Notes under the pieces: generated by a model
Told to the model about the DNA's origin: nothing
Seen by the model: only the letters and a program-made list of their open reading frames with translations
Databases searched by the model: none
Made by a program: the position numbers and the translations under genes
Part shown: piece after piece, positions 1 to 10,600 of the stretch
Layout of the letters: every line of letters begins with the position of its first letter
How positions within the stretch are numbered: position 1 is the first letter of the stretch
Source: Armigeres subalbatus
Taxonomy: Eukaryota > Arthropoda > Insecta > Diptera > Culicidae
Direction of reading: 5' to 3'
Length of the DNA: 64,000 nt
Assembly: GCF_024139115.2 (NCBI RefSeq)
Contig: NC_085141.1
Span: forward strand, 392,136,632 to 392,200,631

Positions 1-795
1 TATTGCCATTTATATTGTATTCATTAGCATTCCTGATGGCTTTCACCATGATTGGGTGGGTGAAAATCCGCATCCAGCAGCTCAATCGTTTGATCGAACA
101 ATACTACCATTATCAGCCAATAGAGATGTTTGGGAGTAAGTTTAAAATTTCTTCTGTCATTTCCACTATGCATAAAAATGCGAGCGATAACGTCGTTGAA
201 AGCATCGAAGAACTGGCCACAATCAACCGCATACTGTCGATTGTTTCCAAAACTATCGATCTGGCATCCCGACTAGAAGCGTACAACGGACTTCTGTTTC
301 TGTTTGGCTATATAGCCCTTTTCTGCGTCACAACGATTCAAGTGTTCTTTTGGTATCTCCACGTGACTGTTGGCTCACCCGAGGAAGGCTATTCCATCAG
401 CTCACTGGGCCTATCGTTGCTAATCATATTAGGAAACCTGTTGGTGATTCTAGCTCTGCCGTATATTTGTGAAGAAGTGGGGAATGAGTCGAAAACTTTG
501 ATGTCATACTTGTCTAAATTGTCGATGAAACATGGCCAGAACATGCAGTCATCAATATGGTTCCCGAATTTGATTTCAAGCATCAAGTTCTCCGCTGTCG
601 GATTCTTCACCATAAACTACAGTATGCTGAGTGGGGTGAGTTCGATTTGATTCGGATCGAAAGCGGCGCAAACTATACTTTGTTTAGTTTTTCGCAGGGC
701 TGATCACGTACTTGATAATATTCATCCAGTTCAATGCGATTGTACCCTTCAGAGAAGGCATCAAACACAAAGTGCGTGCAATGGGAAATACATAA
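1..795 (+). CDS. Gustatory receptor, C-terminal exons (5' end outside window)
   Basis: Insect gustatory receptors (7tm_7 family) are membrane ligand-gated channels of taste neurons. The reading frame is open at the left edge (first full codon at 3), so upstream exons are missing. Exon 1-635 encodes several hydrophobic segments (about residues 1-20, 95-118, 135-155 and 190-210 of the visible part). It ends at a GT donor (636-637, GTGAGT). The in-phase acceptor is TTTAG at 683-687, giving a 52-bp intron. Exon 688-795 carries the family signature TYxxxxxQF as TYLIIFIQF and stops at TAA 793-795. A nearer-looking acceptor at 696-697 gives an immediate TGA and is rejected. The C-terminal tail after the signature is about 20 residues, normal for the family. 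Which receptor it is cannot be told from this piece. Confidence 0.9.
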
Positions 796-848
796 CGAGA
801 TGATAATGCTGATTTTAAAGTGGTTAGACTTGTATTTTTCTAGATATA

Positions 849-854
849 AATAAA
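849..854 (+). promoter_or_regulatory. AATAAA polyadenylation signal of the gustatory receptor gene
   Basis: A canonical AATAAA lies 54 bases after the stop codon, in an AT-rich 3' flank. Position and strand fit the receptor transcript. Confidence 0.6.
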
Positions 855-2934
855 GAGGATCATAAGTCGTGTTTAGCTACTGAAACAGAATTATTGTGCT
901 TTTCAACATGTCTATGCAAATATCACTATTTGATTAAAAAAAATCAGAAATAGAGAACGATAGTATGTTTCAAATTTGTTTCTTGATTTTAAATTTATCC
1001 TTGTACAGCAAATTGCTTTTATTGTAGACATATTAAAAATATAAATATAAGAAACAGTTCATTTGCTTTTCATTATGTTTTTGTTTTTGATAGAATAAAT
1101 GTTTGAACTGTGAAATAAAAAAAACTCACATTTGAATTTTTTTTTTGACTGACATTTTGTTTCTTACGACCGTTTGCTGAGAATGATGTCAACTATCTGG
1201 ACATAACGTAGATGATCTTATACTGTTGCATAGCACACATCATGTCCATTTGAATGCAAATTAAATAAATACAAAACAAAATAGGATTTGATTTTGATGC
1301 GGATATGTTTTATCCGAAATGCCTTCATCAAATTTTTTCAATGAATCAATGCGCATTGTTGAATGCATGCTGGCTTAATAATCGTTGCGGTCACTATTTT
1401 CCGGTATCAACTTTTTCCTTTACGCTGGTGTATTCCATAAACATAGGTTATTTAGTCTTAATTATAAAACCCTTCAGCGTTTTCACCTAGTTTTGGTTTT
1501 CTTTGATCTCGCTCAATTGAACAATGTAAGCTGGTTAAACGAGCGTTCAAAATTCCTGTTCAACCCAAGTTGTTCAATCTCCATCCGGGAAATCAAATTA
1601 ACTTTCCCAGATTAAAGCGCACTTTCATTCTTTGTTTCCAGATTCGCCGAGATATCTGGAACGAGTCGACTGGCGCACAATGCAGCGCAGCTCTTTGGAC
1701 GTCATCGTACTAAACTCGCTCGCCTGGGTGTGAAAACCAATTTTCGATCCTGTCAGCTGCTCACTATGCAAAGATGAAACAAATTTTGATTAGTTTTGTA
1801 ATTCCGGCGATCAGACTGCTCATTCCTGTATGGGATCCAATCAGGATTACTATCACTGCCCTCAATGAGTATGAGTGCAAAAAAACCTCCTCACACACAT
1901 CGCTCCCCGAACGATCCCCGCCATTAGCAAGGGAATTTAATTAATTTTTTAAACTGTATCCACTTTTGTCTTAATATCACTTCAAAAACTATCATCATGA
2001 CTGGTGGCTGGCAGGCAGACATTGTACTGCTGCAGTTAATTTCAATACCCCGGAATTCCGCATTGCCACAGCAGGATGCCACTTTGTGCCAGACAGCGCC
2101 AGTCCGGGGAAACCTACGCTGCACAATGTACCTTCAGGAAATTAAAAGTTTGCTTAATTAATTCAATTATCTTCGATAGAAGTTGCAACAGCTGGACAGA
2201 GCCCGGCACGGCCAGGAACAAGAAGAAAACTCTGCGTTGACTGTTGTAGGTACCATCACTAGCCGGAAGCATCCTTCCCTTACGCTAATGTTCTTACTGG
2301 ATCGTTTTTTCTGCTGCAGTCTATTCCGTCCTATAAAACTGAACGGGACTCAAAATCGCCATCAGGGAGCTGCCAAACGAGCATCATTGGCAGAGCATTG
2401 TTCTCATGGCTTCCGGTGTTCACTGGCTTCAGTTACTGCAATCATTGTCTCTGCAGTAAAGCGGATAGTTCGTGTCGAAGGTTGGAAAAATGGCATATTG
2501 ATATCGCAAGCAGTATGATTCGATGCAACGAATCGCTACACTTTTAGCATTATATCGAAATTACAGATCTATGCTAAAATCCTACAACAAAACAAGCTAA
2601 ACAGAGCCGCATGGGATCCAGTAATTTAAAAACCCTAACATCATCCTCTCTCTTTCACTATTGAATATATTTATAGATCCTATAGTCTGCCACGAATACG
2701 ATAATTTGGCGTTTTTCAATGCTTTACTTACTAGATACTTGATTACGCGAGCGGTTAATCATGCTCAGGCTCATGCTTATTTACTTACATGATACTTGAA
2801 GGGCTACAGCTTCTCGGTGCACCTACGCCGAATGGAGTATCCTCCTCCACTGGACTCGATCCTCGGTTAATCGTTTCCCGTTGCCTTGAACATTTAACGC
2901 CTTCAGGTCCTCTTCTACTGCAAAAAGTCATCGT
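855..2934. other. Intergenic, no gene recognised
   Basis: Only short ORFs with no family features. The part 1620-2560 is less AT-rich than its surroundings and contains a 111-codon plus-strand frame (2183-2518). Its peptide shows no domain, signal or repeat that I recognise. 2690-2800 contains a cggttaatcatgctc stretch resembling the repeat tail seen at 33810-33830. Confidence 0.5.
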
Positions 2935-3446
2935 GTAGGGGAGAATGGTCCAAAATGCACCCCTGGGGCAAAATGGCCTCACTCATAAAATCACTCATAT
3001 AATCTGTTGTAGTACATTTATGAACGAATATTACCATTACAATTCATTATTAGTTATCCATCATTGAGCTCCATTGGAAAAACTTAGCAAAATCCCTTCA
3101 AATTCACTCAAATTTAACGATTTGCTATTCTTAAACCACATTCGTAAGATTTTAGCTCAATCCATTAAGAAAATACAAACAACCATGCGTTCACCATCAT
3201 TTTACATGCAATTGAGTCATTTTAGACCACCATTCGGGTGTTTTGCCCCAGGCCTATTTTTAAAACATTTTTTAAATGCGTTAGTAAGTCATGAAAACCT
3301 TATTGTTTTGAATAGGAGATCATTGTGAAATGTAGCTGGATTTGTCAATTTTGCACCTATACGTTGAAATGGTTGAGTATTTTTGTTTATATGGGCGAAA
3401 ACATCGAAAAAGCTTAAGGGGTGCTTTTTGGACCGTTCTCCCCTAC
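2935..3446. mobile_element. TIR element (MITE-like), 512 bp
   Basis: The ends are inverted copies. The left end gtaggggagaatggtccaaa pairs with the reverse complement of the right end, gtaggggagaacggtccaaa, and similarity runs for about 28 bp. The interior is AT-rich with no credible ORF and contains 'ggggcaaaatgg'-type motifs also seen elsewhere in the window. No transposase is encoded, so it would be non-autonomous. I do not see a clear target duplication; TA is possible. Confidence 0.65.
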
Positions 3447-3601
3447 TTATTGTTTTATATACTTATCTACAGTGTTTTGCACACAAACTATTAAGTGTCC
3501 CTATGAAGGGTGTACCATTTAAAATCCCAATTACCCAATTTTTACCAAATTTTCAGGGAGTAAAAAGAAACAATTAAAGTAGGTTTTGGCATCATTCATT
3601 T

Positions 3602-3722
3602 CTTGTCATAAGACGAGTTAATACAATCCCATTGAATTCCACCACTTAATTGTATCTTGACAGATACGTATTTCGACCTCAACAGTAAGGCCGTCTTCAG
3701 TGTCTCGTACTTGACTCGACTT
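3602..3722. mobile_element. 121-bp short element, monomer, with 11-bp TSD
   Basis: The unit runs from cttgtcataagacgag to gtacttgactcgactt. It is flanked on both sides by atcattcattt (3591-3601 and 3723-3733), a perfect 11-bp duplication. It contains the inverted repeat gtatct-tgac-agatac and no ORF. The same unit occurs twice, head to head, at 45770-46012. An 11-13 bp TSD of this kind suggests LINE-type target-primed insertion rather than a DNA transposon. I cannot name the family. Confidence 0.7.
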
Positions 3723-3862
3723 ATCATTCATTTGATTTATTTCCTCTTTATATCTGAATGCGCGAACCTTGACCTTAACCCTAGCCATAAGGTTCTGCAC
3801 GACCTCAGAATCGACAGTTTTTTAGCATATTAACCCATGATTTTAGAAGGTGCTTCTTCATA

Positions 3863-4025
3863 GGGGTCGTACACTAATTACGTAAGCACTTATGGGGGGA
3901 GAATGGGTCTGCCTGTTTCTTACGCTGCATATAAATAAAAATTATTTGTATTGGAAAAATCTTACATGTGGGGAGGGGGGTTGAAAAACCCAAGAAAAAT
4001 GCTTACGTAATTAGTGTTCGGCCCC
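3863..4025. mobile_element. MITE, 163 bp, 26-bp TIRs
   Basis: The left end (ggggtcgtacactaattacg, then taagca) and the reverse complement of the right end (ggggccgaacactaattacg, then taagca) differ at two of 26 positions. Flanks are ata on both sides (3860-3862 and 4026-4028), so the target was TA or ATA. The interior has a G-rich block near each end and no ORF. Confidence 0.8.
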
Positions 4026-4028
4026 ATA

Positions 4029-4514
4029 ATGGTTCATTATTTTTCTATTGGGCGCAGTTCCGGAGTGTTTGGGGGATCAGATCTTTAGGCAGGATATCAA
4101 CATCATTCATCTTATACCACTATACGATGCCAAATTAGGCCAGAAGATCGTCGAACTATCGTAACCTTTCAGGACAGGGGGAAGCTACTTTTGGAGTCAT
4201 CCTCCAAATTCACCTGCCCATTCATGGTGCTTGCGGTAAGGAAAGATGTACACCGATTTCCGCTGGTACAAATCATTTGCAATATTAAGATCTTCTTGGC
4301 GAAGTTCGACATCTTCTGTGTCCGGATGTTTTCAGCAACATCACACTTATCCTCGGCAGTCACATATGTATACAGGTTTTCTGGAATCTGATTGAAGTCC
4401 GCCTTCACATATGTTTTGTCATCCGTTACGTAGTAGTGTGGTTACGTTAACTTCTGGTCGTACAACCTCCGCGCACGGCGTTTTGCGACCGTATTCTGTT
4501 TTTTGTCATGGTTT
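4029..4514. other. Intergenic, no gene recognised
   Basis: Two opposed short frames (4169-4408 minus, 4191-4391 plus) overlap each other and show no family features. Nothing supportable. Confidence 0.4.
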
Positions 4515-4770
4515 GAGGATTTCAACTACAGCTTGATCAATGCATATGCACCAACCAACGACAAACCCGATGATGTGAATGAGCGTTTAGACAAGATCTA
4601 CGAAAATGCTCAAAACACGATGTGAAATTCATCTTCGGTGACGCAAACGCACAGTTCGGAAGGGAAAAGTTCTTTCACCCAGTCATTGGAAAGGAGAGCC
4701 TCCACGCAACTACCAATGACAACGGCCTGAGGTTAGTCAATTTTGCCGCAGCCAGGGGCTTGGAAAATGA
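4515..4770 (+). pseudogene. Degenerate LINE endonuclease fragment (left part of a split element)
   Basis: Two overlapping frames give the middle of an RTE-type apurinic endonuclease: NYSLINAYAPTND, then FIFGDANAQFG (the catalytic GD.NAQ motif), then NDNGLRLVNFAAARGL. A stop/frameshift at about 4621 separates the two parts. The match stops after AAARGL at about 4770. The next expected residues (..TYFA.K..) appear 3.9 kb away at 8684 on the same strand, so this is the left half of one interrupted copy. It is inactive. Confidence 0.65.
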
Positions 4771-4840
4771 CCACGATAAGCCACAAGGGGGGAGTGGGGG
4801 TGTTTCTCTCGAACCACGTGGTTTTTTTACACGAAAAACT
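4770..4840. repeat. accacgtgg repeat fragment at the left break of the split LINE
   Basis: The motif order gaccacgataagccacaagg ... ggagtggggg ... accacgtgg matches, in the same direction, the repeat at 8605-8675, which borders the other half of the split LINE. It is shortened here and has no recognisable outer TIR. Confidence 0.55.
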
Positions 4841-5203
4841 TTTGGTAAATAACAATAGCGGTGTAAAAAATACAAATCATTAAAATTTAATGATTTAATC
4901 ATTAAACGCAAAGCGCATCTTAGGGCCGATGCCCACGTAGCGTCTTTTCAACTCAGCGTTGAAAATACGTAGGTGTGCATCGAGAAAAACCGGTAACGCA
5001 GCTGTTAGAAAAGTCAAAACAGTCCCGTGGGAAATACATATAATTTTCCGTTAGAAAAAAATGTTCATATTTTCATTTTTTTTAACATTCTAATGAATTT
5101 CTTCGACAAGTTCTTTCGAATCTTGACCAGAAATTCTTCTTTATTTCCAAAAGAAGTTTTTCGAACATTTTAAGGAGTGCACTTCAAAATGTTCAGTCTC
5201 CAG
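4841..5203. other. Intergenic, no gene
   Basis: AT-rich. 4921-5025 contains a 'gggccgatgcccacgtagcg ... ggtgtgcatcg' repeat whose relatives lie at 50505-50590 and 50725-50765. Confidence 0.45.
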
Positions 5204-5345
5204 TTAGCTTTGCGAACAAAGGTGTAGGATTGCCAATCCGGAGATGACTAGTTCGATTCTCATTCCTGTCTAGGATATTTCGGGTGGGAAACATTCTCGA
5301 CACCCTAGGTATAGTGTATCCATCGTACTTGCTACACAAGATATA
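5204..5345 (+). repeat. SINE-like fragment
   Basis: Contains 'gtaggattgccaatccggag', a B-box-like 'agttcgattctcattcc' and then 'tctaggatatttcgggtggg', the order seen in mosquito tRNA-derived SINEs. Both ends are lost and no TSD is visible. Confidence 0.4.
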
Positions 5346-6108
5346 TAATCGTCTACTAAGTTGACTAAGTTTCAGATGAACTTTTTTCGATTTTCTACTG
5401 GAAAATCTTAGGAATTTCCATCGGAAATATTTTGACATATTCCGAAGAATTTCTTTTGAAAATTAAAAAAAAAACTGCTGAAAATGTCTAAGAATTTCTT
5501 TTGGAAAACAAAAAAAAATCCATTGGAAATTTAGAAGAATTTACTTTGAAGATTCATTAAAGTTGCCCAGGATTTTGAAAATAATCTTTAGAGATTCTGT
5601 AAAAAAAAGAATGTCGTTGGAGTTCCAAAGATTTTGCCGTGGTGACTCCGTAATTTTTTTGTCAATATTCCGAAGGGTTCCCCTTGTAACTCTAGAATAT
5701 TTATTCTTGAAAATTAAGAAAATATTGGAATTTAAAATTAATTCAAGCAATAAATGTAGGCAATAATTTAGGCTTAAGAAGCCTAGTTTTTATGATATTG
5801 AATAATTATTATAATTCATCGAAAAATTTAATAATGCACCTAAATGTTCTAAATGCACAAAATTCTAGTAGTGCGTATGAAAAAGGTTTTGACATCAACA
5901 TGAAATGCTGAATAAAATGCTTTTTAAATTCATAAAAGAGTCTTAAAACTAAGGAGATTCTTGCGATATGAAAAAAAAAGGCAGAGTTCCAGAAAAAACC
6001 ACTCCAGGTCCTAAAACAATCTTGGTTAAAAAATAGTGTTATAATAACGATTAAAATTGAATCCCAAAACAAATCCCAACCCTTTCAGGACGAATGGGTC
6101 ATATGTGC
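5346..6108. other. AT-rich intergenic, no gene
   Basis: A patchwork of 'gaatttc(t)tttggaaa'-like short repeats (5380-5760). No frame with recognisable content. Confidence 0.45.
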
Positions 6109-6123
6109 CCAGCGTTTTAGATT

Positions 6124-6541
6124 AGCATTAGCATTAGCATTGAGCATTTCGCACAAATTCGTAGGTGGTACAAGCCAAGACTATTGTATGAGAGTAGCAA
6201 CACACACATCGCTATATCTTAGATGGAAGCAATGCACTCTCCTATAGTCGAGATCTGTCCTGGCCACGTCCTTGCGAATGCTGAGGAAGGGAAAGGATGG
6301 TTAGTTGGACACCTACTTAAGAAAGATGCAGAGAACTCTACGACCTCTCATAGGCGCCACGGGAGGTTTTTGGATTGTTAGTGTTGAAGGTTTAACAGTA
6401 GGAATCGTTCTGGTAGAACGTGAAACACAGAAAGAACTAAGATAGAAATACAAAGTAGGAAAGGGACGAACCTGGAATTGAACCCACGACCTCCTGCTTA
6501 TAAGGCAGAAGCGGTAGCCACTAGACCACCGAGCTCGTCTT
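6124..6541 (-). mobile_element. tRNA-derived SINE, 418 bp, with perfect 15-bp TSD
   Basis: Read on the minus strand it starts with a tRNA-like head: A box tggtctagtggctaccgc and B box gggttcaattcc. A body of about 330 bp with no ORF follows, then a short tandem tail (tgctaa repeats, 6124-6142 on the plus strand). The 15-mer ccagcgttttagatt is duplicated exactly at 6109-6123 and 6542-6556, as expected for insertion by LINE machinery. The copy looks full length. Confidence 0.85.
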
Positions 6542-6556
6542 CCAGCGTTTTAGATT

Positions 6557-7373
6557 GTCTATAAAATCACAAAAGAGAGCTAGGCCACCATTTTCTTCAG
6601 TAAAAATGTTCATCTAGATATTGGCTTTACAGAAAAAATATGGGAGCTCAAATTTGACTGACCTTGAAAACTCAGATATCCGAAACCTTGGGAAGATTTC
6701 GATTCTAAGAGCATGCAAATGAAGTTTAAATGTTCGAATCATTCTGAACACTCAGATAAGTTGGGTCATCCTGAACGTTAACCAGTGATTAATATTCAGG
6801 AATACGAGATGCTCAAGGTACCTCAAAATGCTCAAAACCAACGACATCTACCAGATCAATCAAGACATTTGCAATGTCCTCAGTATATACCCAATCCGAT
6901 GAAATAAGCATATGATCCTAATTTCCAATAACATGAGATCCAAGAGACAAGGTGCCCAAAATTATCTTGAGTTAACAAGTTGCACAATGACAATGAGACT
7001 TTTTCGCAAACTTTTTTTGTAGGGCCTTAGAAGCACTTAGAATCACGGACTTGAATGATTAAGTAGTTCAAACATTACGACTTCCAGGACGTTTTGTATA
7101 ACCTAAAAAGTCTGTAGTAGCTTGTATAAATAATAATTGAAGTCATATCAACCCAATGGACCTACTGGGATATTATATCATACATAGTTCATAAGTTGGT
7201 TAATTGGATAAATCGAATAATCCGAACTCCAAAATAATAATTGGTCTATAATACATTCATTCCTCTATGAGTCGCTTATGAAAGAACCGTTGACTGAAGC
7301 ATATTCGAGATGTGGAATAGAATAATAAATAATAAAGAAATCAGTGTATGAGTATTAAATAAATATAGAATTA
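6557..7373. other. Intergenic, no gene recognised
   Basis: AT-rich with short non-overlapping frames only. Confidence 0.45.
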
Positions 7374-7759
7374 CTACAAATAATGCAAAATTTCCATAAA
7401 CAGTTGAAAATTTTCCACAAAACAATGATAAATTAGCACTTGTAAAAGCAAAAATTGCAATTATGAAATAAGAATTTTCCATAAAGAAATCAAAATGTTC
7501 CACGAAAAAAATACAAAATTTTCATAAATAAATCAATATTAGCAATAAACAATTACAAAACTTTTATTTACGGAAAATTTTATAATTATTTATATTGATT
7601 TATTTATGGAATGTTTGTATTTTTTCCGTGGAAAGTTTTGATTTCTTTGTGAAAAATTCTTTTTTTTTATATTTGCAATTTTTAGTTTTAAAAGTGTTAA
7701 TTTATATTTTTTTTGTGGAAAATTTTTAATTGTTTATGTAAATTTTGCATTATTTGTAG
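7374..7759. repeat. Long AT-rich inverted repeat (foldback, arms about 185 bp)
   Basis: The left arm from 7374 (ctacaaataatgcaaaattt) reappears as its reverse complement ending at 7759 (aaattttgcattatttgtag). Similarity continues inward through 'ccataaa(c/t)a', 'ttttccacaaaa', 'aaaattgcaa', 'aaagaaatcaaaa' and 'ccataaataaatcaatat' to a centre near 7566. It is an imperfect palindrome with no ORF, probably a foldback/MITE. No TSD identified. Confidence 0.75.
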
Positions 7760-8562
7760 AAAATTTAATGACAAGATCGACTGGAAAACCCTTAATATGT
7801 ACGTTAAATCCTTTTTACATCATCCTGAAAGGGTTAAATAACAAAATATAACAATAAATTCTAGAATACCAAAAGGAACCCAAAGATATTAAAGACTGTA
7901 GATTTAAAATGAAAACTTGCATTTTAAGCCAAAACTGTATAATTAAGGCAAACGAATATAAAGGATATTTTGTTACGGTTCTGATTAGAATCATAGAATC
8001 TTGGCATAATGAAGAGAGTTTTGAGATTTTATGATTCTGAAAACAATACTGGAATTTCTACAGGAATGCTACTCAAAAGAAACAACAGTAGGAGGTTTTA
8101 TTTGCATCTCTAAGATTACATATTAACTTTGTGATTCTCTGATAAAATTTTGTTGTAAGAGTTCAGTTCAGATGTTTCGCTGAGGTTAATATCTAAAGAA
8201 TTTCCAGTACCTCCAGAGCTACGGAAGGTCGCAAATACTCTTAGGAATCTATAGCGATGTTCAGTGATGAACTTTATAATTTATAATTTTTCTCGAAATT
8301 TTTATAACATATTCGAGTCCACATTTTTTTGTATCCTCCTGATGCATCGAAGGTGTGCGAGTTCTAGATATCCTAATACCCGATACACATTACAACATGA
8401 AAATATCGTCAAAATTTTCGAATTCATTAAAATTTATAATTTCCATGCTGGGTTTAGTTTGATTTTGAATCAGTTGAAATTGTCCATCTTCTAAATTGAT
8501 CGGATTAACCATATGTTTTAGTTACATATGGTTCTTTTTTTAATTTTTGTACTTGAAAAAAA
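7760..8562. other. AT-rich intergenic, no gene
   Basis: No frame with recognisable content. 8264-8494 is open on the plus strand, but its peptide is low-complexity F/I/N-rich. Confidence 0.45.
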
Positions 8563-8682
8563 ACACGTGGTCATAGGGGGGGAGGGGGGTCTGCCAGATG
8601 ACCACAATAAGCCACATGGGGGGATGGGGGTTGAAAATCTTCAAAAATATGACCACGTGGTTTCTGGATGGCCCCCTATCTG
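8563..8682. mobile_element. accacgtgg MITE, right end intact, left end truncated
   Basis: The right end tatgaccacgtggtttctgg then atggccccc looks like a TIR terminus and abuts the LINE sequence. On the left, aaacacgtggtcatagggg is an inner inverted counterpart but the outer end is missing. G-rich runs (8577-8591, 8620-8632) and no ORF, the same layout as the MITE at 3863-4025. Confidence 0.55.
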
Positions 8683-8683
8683 T

Positions 8684-9905
8684 TGCACCTATTTTGCACC
8701 CAAGAAAATTTGAAAGAACACCATGAAACATCCAAATGGCGATACGTGTTCTCAAATCGATCATGTTTTGGTGGACGGTCGGCACTCTCAGATGTCATAG
8801 ATGTGAGGACCGTTTGAGGTTCCAATATCGACTCTGACCACTATCAGGTGGCATATAAGATTTGCGCAAGGCTGTTCAGCATCACCGATTCTAGGCGTGA
8901 GAGAACCATGCAGCTAAACAGGACACCCAACTGGAGAAGATTTGAACGCATTTTGGCAACAAGTTCATGAGGCGGTCAATTCAACAGCCACAGAGTTACT
9001 TGGTACTACACAAGGAAACCAACGGAAAGGCTGGTTTGATGTGGAGTACCAAAGAGCGACAGATGAGAAAACCCAGGCCATTAGTCGCATGCTAGTGGTG
9101 GTTACACGCCAAAATATAGAACGATATTATTAACTAAGGGCAGCTGAGAAAAAAACCACAGGCGTATGAAACGGTGGCACGATGGAAAGTTCTACAAAAC
9201 GATCAAAAACATGCGCAAGAAAAGCGCACCGGCGCCAATCATGAACATTGACAGCTCCGGAAATCTGCTGACCGATCGAACAGGGGTGGCAGCTGGGTGG
9301 AAGGGGTGCTTTGAGTTATTATTGAAAGGACAATTGGACAGAGAGGGTACAAACAGAATCAGGATTGAGGATGATGGACAAGCAGTGGAGCCACCCACCC
9401 TAGATATAGTGAGAAAGGTGTGAAAGGCTATCTGAGTGCTAAACAACGGTAAAGCCGCTGGGAAGGACGGAATCAGGCCGAGCTTCTAAAAGTTGGGAGT
9501 GACCGGCTGAACGAAAACATCCACCAAGTGATTGAAATGATTTGGGAGGGAGAAGAAATACCTTCGAGCTGGCTTGATGACCTCATATGTCCTATCCAAA
9601 AGATAGGGGACATGCTCGATTGTGTTAATCATCGACTCATAACACTTCTCAATACCGCCTACAAGGTAATCTCCCAAATTCTGTTTAGCAGACTGCGTCC
9701 GTTTGCGGAGACCTTTGTCGGCGAATATCAAAGCGGTTTTCGAGAAGGACGATCAACAACGGACCAGATGTTTACTCTGCGACAAATCCTTGATAAATTC
9801 CGGGAATACAACTTGCGGACTCATCATCTGTTTGTAGATTTCAAGGCAGCGTACGACTCAGTGAAACGGAACGAACGAACGGCTTTCCGGCACGCTTATT
9901 AATCC
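8684..9905 (+). pseudogene. Degenerate RTE-type LINE, endonuclease end and RT start (right part of split element)
   Basis: Read across several frames: T.F.P.K.-like residues, SQIDHVLVDGRH, NIDSDHYQVA (endonuclease end with SDH), the connector, NNGKAAGKDGI, then an open 124-codon stretch (9528-9902). That stretch contains CPIQKIGDMLDC, ITLLNTAYKVISQILFSRL, ERSTTDQ-like GRSTTDQMF and RT motif A (FVDFKAAYDS). After YDS about 8 residues are missing, then NGFPARLL, and the match ends near 9905. Motifs B-E of the RT are absent. This continues the 4515-4770 fragment. Confidence 0.75.
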
Positions 9906-10347
9906 TTATCCTCCCTTGATACTTTTTAGGCACTAAAAATGACTTTAAAAAATCGTAACTCCTTTGATTCTTAACCGATTTTGACGATTCACCTACCAAA
10001 CGAAACGGTTAGGTCTCTAGTTTTCAAACCTGGAAAGAGAATTGGCATTGACCACCTGGTTCCGGAATAATTCCGGGGTCGAGTAGGTTACCTATTTTTC
10101 TCAAATCGGATGACCTTACTAAAAGTCTGAACACTCATTTTTTTTGTGTGTTTGGTGTGTATTTTACAAGACATGTTCTTAGTGGCCACTTTTCGGAGTG
10201 CAGATTTGATTGTGTTTTGTATTGAACGTAAAATGATCGGAGATCGCGTCCAAACGTGTTTTTATCAGTAAGCAGAACAATCGGCTGGTCCTCAAAATTT
10301 TGTTGTGCTTTGTGCGGTAAGCAGAACGATCGGCCGGTAAGGTTCAC
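9906..10347. repeat. Non-coding repeats including two 50-bp 'gcagaac' units
   Basis: 9920-10130 is unclassified repeat-like DNA. At about 10272-10345 two units of the form agcagaac(a/g)atcggc(t/c)ggt...tgctttgtgcggta occur in tandem. They are related to the four-unit array at 33199-33440. Confidence 0.5.
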
Positions 10348-10552
10348 CGGGGCAAGTTGAAACGGTTTTTTCAAAGTTAAACTTTGAAGTGCTGTAAAAA
10401 AATCACCCTTTGATAAATTTTGAATCCGTTTGCGGTGCTTGCTAGTTCGGGCCATAGATTATACATAAAAAATGAAAACCTTACCAAACTTTTTTATGAA
10501 TACTTTAAATACCGAAATATTTTTTTTATATGCATCGTTTCAACTTGCCCCG
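10348..10552. mobile_element. MITE-like element, 205 bp, perfect 17-bp TIR
   Basis: The left end cggggcaagttgaaacg and right end cgtttcaacttgccccg are perfect reverse complements. No ORF inside with family features. No TSD seen. Related 'ttcaacttgccccg' motifs occur at 15298-15345 and 15680-15712. Confidence 0.6.
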
Positions 10553-10600
10553 ATACGCTGCGCTATATACATTCATTCATTTCATTTATTTAGTTAACAT

